Assembly (NCBI GenBank): GCA_023460175.1
Contig: JAEWRC010000212.1
Location: forward strand, 1 to 6,374
DNA from: Actinomycetes bacterium
Lineage (GTDB): Bacteria; Actinomycetota; Actinomycetes; Mycobacteriales; Mycobacteriaceae
Direction of reading: 5' to 3'
DNA: 6,374 bases
Shown here: positions 3,614 to 6,374 of the stretch, one piece after another
Layout of the letters: each line of letters begins with the position of its first letter
How positions within the stretch are numbered: the stretch's first letter is position 1
The notes under the pieces: model-generated
What the model saw: the letters and a program-made list of their open reading frames with translations, nothing else
Told to the model about the DNA's origin: nothing
Databases searched by the model: none
Translations under genes and position numbers: made by a program

Positions 3614-4003
3614 AACAGGGGTCGAGCCACCGAAATCACCGGCTGAAAACCGTGCCGCGGAAATGCCGACGTCGCGACGGCAGCAAAGATTCCTACCACC
3701 GACGCGCGGCATCGACCGTCGTTGCCGGGCGTGACCCCTGCACATCGGACGGCTCGAACTGGCGAACAAACCACGCGACAACGCGCGGCGCCCCCACCTC
3801 ATTTCCCCTGCTGCCACACTATGGCTAGCCCGAATTCCTGCGGTAAGCGCATTCTCCGGCGTTCTACTGCTACCTTATCTTGCGCGCCCCGTCAATTTTT
3901 TGATGGTTTGCACTTGGTTACGAGCGCATCTATCGCTACGATGATCAGCAAATACGCCAACTCGGCGGATTGTGCGGCGCGGATGTGGAGGTCCAAGGAA
4001 AGC
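3614..4003 (+). other. Long non-coding region upstream of espR
   Basis: 390 bp with no credible gene; the frame running into espR from upstream has no coding character before 4004. Its left part has inverted repeats: CAGGGGTC (3616-3623) with GACCCCTG (3733-3740), CGACGG with CCGTCG (3675-3680, 3716-3721), and the palindrome CGTCGCGACG (3670-3679). Its right part (about 3890-3955) is notably AT-rich for this genome. It has TTTGC motifs at 3907-3911 (plus strand) and as GCAAA at 3684-3687/3949-3952 (minus strand), resembling reported EspR sites. No clear terminator for the exporter gene is seen. Confidence 0.6.
3914..3942 (+). promoter_or_regulatory. Candidate espR promoter
   Basis: TTGGTT (3914-3919), a 17-bp spacer and TACGAT (3937-3942) form the best-spaced sigma-A-like promoter in the gap; transcription would start near 3949, leaving a leader of about 55 bases. 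Competing -10 candidates are TACCTT (3871-3876) and TATCTT (3876-3881), which would give a leader of about 120 bases. Confidence 0.35.
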
Positions 4004-4399
4004 ATGAGTACAACGTTCGCTGCGCGATTGAACCGGCTGTTCGACACGGTGTATCCACCGGGCCGCGGACCGCATACCTCGGCGGAGGTCATCGGGGCCC
4101 TCAAATCCGAGGGTGTCACCATGTCGGCGCCGTACCTGTCGCAGCTCCGTTCGGGCAATCGCACCAACCCCTCGTCGGCAACCATGGCCGCACTCGCAAA
4201 CTTCTTCCGGATCAAGCCGGCCTACTTCACCGACGACGAGTACTACGAGAAGCTCGACAAGGAACTGACCTGGCTGGCCCACATGCGCGACGAGGGTGTC
4301 CGCCGCGTCGCCGCACGCACCGTGGGCCTCTCGGCCGAGGCGCAGCAGGACCTGGTCCAGAAGGCCGAGGAACTGCGCCGCAAGGAACAGCTCGACTAA
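4004..4399 (+). CDS. espR: EspR, XRE-family nucleoid-associated regulator
   Basis: A 131-residue DNA-binding protein. MSTTFAARLNRLFDTVYPPG opens it, and residues 1 to about 85 match my memory of M. tuberculosis EspR (132 residues) almost throughout. They include the helix-turn-helix core with recognition-helix region MSAPYLSQLRSGNRTNPS (40-57) and NFFRIKPAYFTDDEYYEKLD (66-85). The C-terminal third, which in EspR forms the dimer interface, is more divergent and ends AEELRRKEQLD. In M. tuberculosis EspR binds many sites as dimers and higher assemblies, acts as a nucleoid-associated protein, and activates espACD, needed for ESX-1 secretion. Here it should be a global regulator; ESX-1 itself is not in the window. 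ATG 4004 has AAGGAA at 3995-4000 and fits the family start. Its TAA overlaps the stop codon of the convergent membrane protein gene by two bases, leaving no room for a terminator. Confidence 0.97.
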   Translation: MSTTFAARLNRLFDTVYPPGRGPHTSAEVIGALKSEGVTMSAPYLSQLRSGNRTNPSSATMAALANFFRIKPAYFTDDEYYEKLDKELTWLAHMRDEGVRRVAARTVGLSAEAQQDLVQKAEELRRKEQLD

Positions 4400-5514
4400 C
4401 CAGCGAGGTCGCGGTACTGCCGCGCGATCTCGATGATCCATTCCCGGTCGGAGTAGCTGTCCGGCTGCCGTAACCAGTGCGGGCCCGGAAATTGGGCGGC
4501 CTCGGCGCCGCCGGGCCGGCCGGCGTGGATCCATTCCGCGATCACCCGCGCCTGCTCCACCGGCGCGACGTCGGGTCGCGCGTATTCGTCCTCCACCGCC
4601 AGCTCCGCCGACTCGTCGCCGTCGGCCGCGGCCGCCCGTTGCCGCTGCGCTGCCGTCGCCTCCAGGAACAGCGCATCGGAGATCCTGGACAGCCCCTCGG
4701 CCACCCGGAACACCAGCGGCCCGCGCGGCCGCTCCCCGATGCCGATGTCGGGCTGGCGGCGCTCGAGTTCGCTCTTGAGCGGCTCGATGAGCTGCAGTTC
4801 TCGTCGGCCGGCGAACCAGTCCTCGACCGTCGGCAACAGCGAGCCCGCCCCCACCACCGTCATGGCGCTGCCCAGCAGCACCACCGCGGTGCCCACCCCG
4901 ATCAGCGGGCTGTCGCTGACGGCTCGCAGCAGGAAGAACGCGCTGGCCAGCAGGATCAGCGCGATGCCGAGCGTGAACACGAACAGCGCCCGCCCGCGCC
5001 GGGTGCTGTTGGAGTGCCGCACCCCGGCCCAGGCGACCAGGGTCAGCGCCAGCATCACGTACAGCAGGGGTACCAGCCACGGCAGCGAGACGCCGGACGA
5101 ACCCAGGTTCTGGACCAGGTACTCCTCCGGCGCCATCTCGGGTTGTCGGCCGGCGCGGAAGAACATCACCATCGTCAGCACCGCGACCGCGGCGGCCAAA
5201 CCGTACTGCAGCAACGCAATTCGGCGAACGACCGTCGCGCTGCGGTGCGAGGCCACGCTGGTGATCATCACGCAACTGCCGGCCGCGCACGCGATCAACG
5301 CCACCTGGCTCAGGCCCACGGCCAGGTTCGGCCAGCCCAGTGCGGTGTCGATCAGCAGCGTCAGCGGCGCCCAGTTCAGCGCCGCGACCAACGCCAGGCT
5401 GCCGAGCGCGACGATCATCGCCGCGCTGACCAAGGACTGCTTGTTGACCAGAGCCCACCCGATCCGGACGCCGGTCGCCATCCCGAGCAGCCCGGCAATC
5501 ACCCAGACCGTCAA
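4396..5514 (-). CDS. Seven-helix membrane protein, MAB_1171c/DUF6545 type
   Basis: About 372 residues: an N-terminal membrane half and a C-terminal cytoplasmic half. Hydrophobic helices lie at about 2-20, 27-47, 62-86, 99-120, 143-164, 175-197 and 205-228. The soluble part has VFRVAEGLSRISDALFL (268-284), like the conserved helix of DUF6545 domains, then an acidic, Ala-rich linker and a final DREWIIEIARQY. In actinobacteria such proteins (annotated MAB_1171c family putative transporter) are often encoded directly after an ImmA/IrrE metallopeptidase, as here; transport has not been shown to my knowledge. The start is inferred as TTG 5514, whose TTGA overlaps the TGA stop of the peptidase gene, implying translational coupling; GTG 5502 is the alternative. 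The longer frame back to 5646 lies inside the peptidase gene. It converges with espR with overlapping stops (TAG here). Confidence 0.82.
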   Translation of the reverse strand: MTVWVIAGLLGMATGVRIGWALVNKQSLVSAAMIVALGSLALVAALNWAPLTLLIDTALGWPNLAVGLSQVALIACAAGSCVMITSVASHRSATVVRRIALLQYGLAAAVAVLTMVMFFRAGRQPEMAPEEYLVQNLGSSGVSLPWLVPLLYVMLALTLVAWAGVRHSNSTRRGRALFVFTLGIALILLASAFFLLRAVSDSPLIGVGTAVVLLGSAMTVVGAGSLLPTVEDWFAGRRELQLIEPLKSELERRQPDIGIGERPRGPLVFRVAEGLSRISDALFLEATAAQRQRAAAADGDESAELAVEDEYARPDVAPVEQARVIAEWIHAGRPGGAEAAQFPGPHWLRQPDSYSDREWIIEIARQYRDLAG

Positions 5515-6002
5515 CCAAACGCCTCGCCGAGTCGGACCTGCACAATCGACGAGCGGTCCGACGGCATCCGGCCCAGCCGGTAGATGAGCAGCGCGGCGAA
5601 GTCCTCGGCCTCCTGCTCGATGTCCTCGCCGCCGGGACCCATGCAACCGGTGCGCTGGTTGAGCATGTAGCTGATCAGGTCGTCACCGGCGACCTCGGAG
5701 GACATCCGGGCCATGTCTGCGACCGCGATGCCCTCGTGCCCGAGTACCAAGTGGCCGAGTTCGTGGGCCAGGGTGCGTTCCCAGGTGGGCAGGCCCTCCT
5801 GGATCAGGAACTCGTCGCGGTCGGTGTACTGCCGCCACTGGCCGCACACCCCGTCGGGCAGGTCGGCCATCTTGATCTCGATGGGGCGGCCGCGGTCAGC
5901 GCTGACGGCCTCCACCAGGCGGTGCAGCGAAACCTCGCCGCGGCGGGGCGCCAGGTCGAGCACGTCCCCGACAGCCCGTGTCACGCGTCGACTCGCCGCC
6001 AT
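5511..6002 (-). CDS. ImmA/IrrE-family zinc metallopeptidase
   Basis: A 163-residue protein with the zinc motif HELGH (80-84) in ERTLAHELGHLVLGHE, and EQEAEDFAALLIYRL (129-143), where the family has its third metal ligand, probably Glu131. The order (helical N-terminus, strand region around FLIQEG, HExxH helix, E-x-E-A-x-x-FA helix) is that of ImmA/IrrE (M78) peptidases. ImmA of Bacillus cleaves the XRE repressor ImmR, and IrrE of Deinococcus cleaves the repressor DdrO, so a cytoplasmic regulator is the likely substrate. No DNA-binding domain is fused. ATG 6002 has an exceptionally purine-rich ribosome site (AGGAAGGGAGGGGC directly before it). It overlaps the downstream membrane gene by four bases and is probably co-transcribed with it; the 33-bp gap to the gene upstream suggests that one may belong too. 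The nearest XRE regulator is EspR, beyond the membrane gene and convergent. Confidence 0.9.
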   Translation of the reverse strand: MAASRRVTRAVGDVLDLAPRRGEVSLHRLVEAVSADRGRPIEIKMADLPDGVCGQWRQYTDRDEFLIQEGLPTWERTLAHELGHLVLGHEGIAVADMARMSSEVAGDDLISYMLNQRTGCMGPGGEDIEQEAEDFAALLIYRLGRMPSDRSSIVQVRLGEAFG

Positions 6003-6035
6003 GCCCCTCCCTTCCTGCTTCCAGCGGGGAAGCCA

Positions 6036-6374
6036 TCACTGTAGGAATCGTGCGGTGCCTGCGGCGCGGACGGCGTGACCGGCCTTGGCCTGCCGATAGC
6101 CCAGCAGTCCCCCGGCCGCGGTCATCCCGGCCAGCCCGGTCACCCCGGCCAGGGCGACCAGGGCGATCTCCGCGGTGGCCGCGGTGCGCAGGTACTCCGG
6201 ATAGCCGGCGCGGAAGGCCGCCGGGACGACGGGGGCGACTTGGCTGATCTCCTCGCCGGCCGCCTGCACCGATTCCACCGACGACGACGATGGCTCGGCC
6301 GGTGTGGGCGCCGCCGGTGGGGACGGCGGCGGGGCGGCCGGCTGCGGTGCCGCGACCGGGGCGGGCACCACCAC
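6036..6374 (-). CDS. Pro/Ala-rich protein with one C-terminal helix (partial)
   Basis: The last 112 or so codons of a minus-strand gene that runs out of the window; the GTG at the edge need not be its start. The visible part begins with a Pro/Ala/Ser-rich stretch (about 1-36, for example PAAPPPSPPAAPTPAEPSSS) of disordered linker type. A segment VPAAFRAGYPEYLRTAA (about 51-67) follows, then a Gly/Ala-rich hydrophobic stretch (about 68-92, IALVALAGVTGLAGMTAAGG) that could be a membrane helix. It ends GYRQAKAGHAVRAAGTARFLQ, a basic tail that suggests a cytoplasmic C-terminus. The composition (long Pro-rich linker, one helix, basic end) suits an actinobacterial membrane or envelope protein whose main domain lies outside the window. 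I do not recognise the family. It ends 33 bp before the ImmA/IrrE gene on the same strand. Confidence 0.65.
   Translation of the reverse strand: MVVPAPVAAPQPAAPPPSPPAAPTPAEPSSSSVESVQAAGEEISQVAPVVPAAFRAGYPEYLRTAATAEIALVALAGVTGLAGMTAAGGLLGYRQAKAGHAVRAAGTARFLQ

Noticed and set aside
2510..3817. Minus-strand 435-codon frame across riboswitch and exporter
   Set aside because: It is a shadow of the exporter gene (His/Asp/Gln/Arg-rich composition from high-GC antisense), running through non-coding elements.
2725..3828. Plus-strand 367-codon frame starting in the riboswitch
   Set aside because: It overlaps the riboswitch and the exporter in the wrong frame and is Arg-rich without motifs.
3722..4003. 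N-terminal extension of espR
   Set aside because: The frame is open by chance; EspR proteins start MSTTFAARL and that ATG has its own ribosome site.
4477..5583. Plus-strand frames of 282-368 codons opposite the membrane gene
   Set aside because: They are His/Gln/Arg-rich or Ser/Thr-rich shadows opposite a seven-helix protein with clear hydrophobic periodicity.

Overview
The window is high-GC actinobacterial DNA, and the gene content points to a mycobacterium, most likely a Mycolicibacterium-type fast grower. It carries an espR gene whose first ~85 residues match, from memory, the M. tuberculosis regulator almost exactly. Directly upstream, in the order known from the M. tuberculosis Rv3847-Rv3848-Rv3849 block, lie a 177-residue Rv3847-like gene and a GDT1/UPF0016 cation exporter gene. 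Three genes have leaderless-type promoters (TANNNT six bases before the start codon), a common mycobacterial arrangement.

Layout. Bases 1-612, minus strand: the N-terminus of a zinc-ribbon DUF4328-type membrane protein, preceded by a single-domain rhodanese. Bases 613-949: a non-coding stretch with a cluster of DnaA-box-like sites, a perfect 14-bp palindrome and a promoter reading into a 50-residue membrane peptide (950-1102). Bases 1116-1899: a divergent pair, a small signal-peptidase-like protease (SodX type, minus) and nickel superoxide dismutase (sodN, plus). Only 22 bp separate their start codons, and their -10 elements overlap. A strong hairpin follows sodN. Bases 2120-2653: Rv3847 homologue. 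Bases 2736-2887: a yybP-ykoY manganese riboswitch with a readable Shine-Dalgarno-sequestering switch, in front of the GDT1-family exporter (2888-3613). A 390-bp non-coding stretch leads to espR (4004-4399). Convergent with espR, with overlapping stop codons, is a minus-strand pair: an ImmA/IrrE zinc metallopeptidase (5511-6002) followed by a seven-helix MAB_1171c/DUF6545-type membrane protein (4396-5514). The window ends in the C-terminal part of a Pro/Ala-rich single-helix protein (minus strand).

How the parts fit. In M. tuberculosis and M. smegmatis the Mn/Fe superoxide dismutase sodA lies just before the Rv3847-Rv3848-espR block. Here that place is taken by the Ni enzyme and its probable maturation protease, beside a Mn-regulated Mn exporter, so the left half reads as a metal-dependent oxidative-defence locus. 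The right half places EspR, an XRE-family regulator, tail to tail with an ImmA/IrrE-DUF6545 cassette; such cassettes commonly accompany XRE regulators in actinobacteria. No transposase, CRISPR array, tRNA or rRNA is visible.
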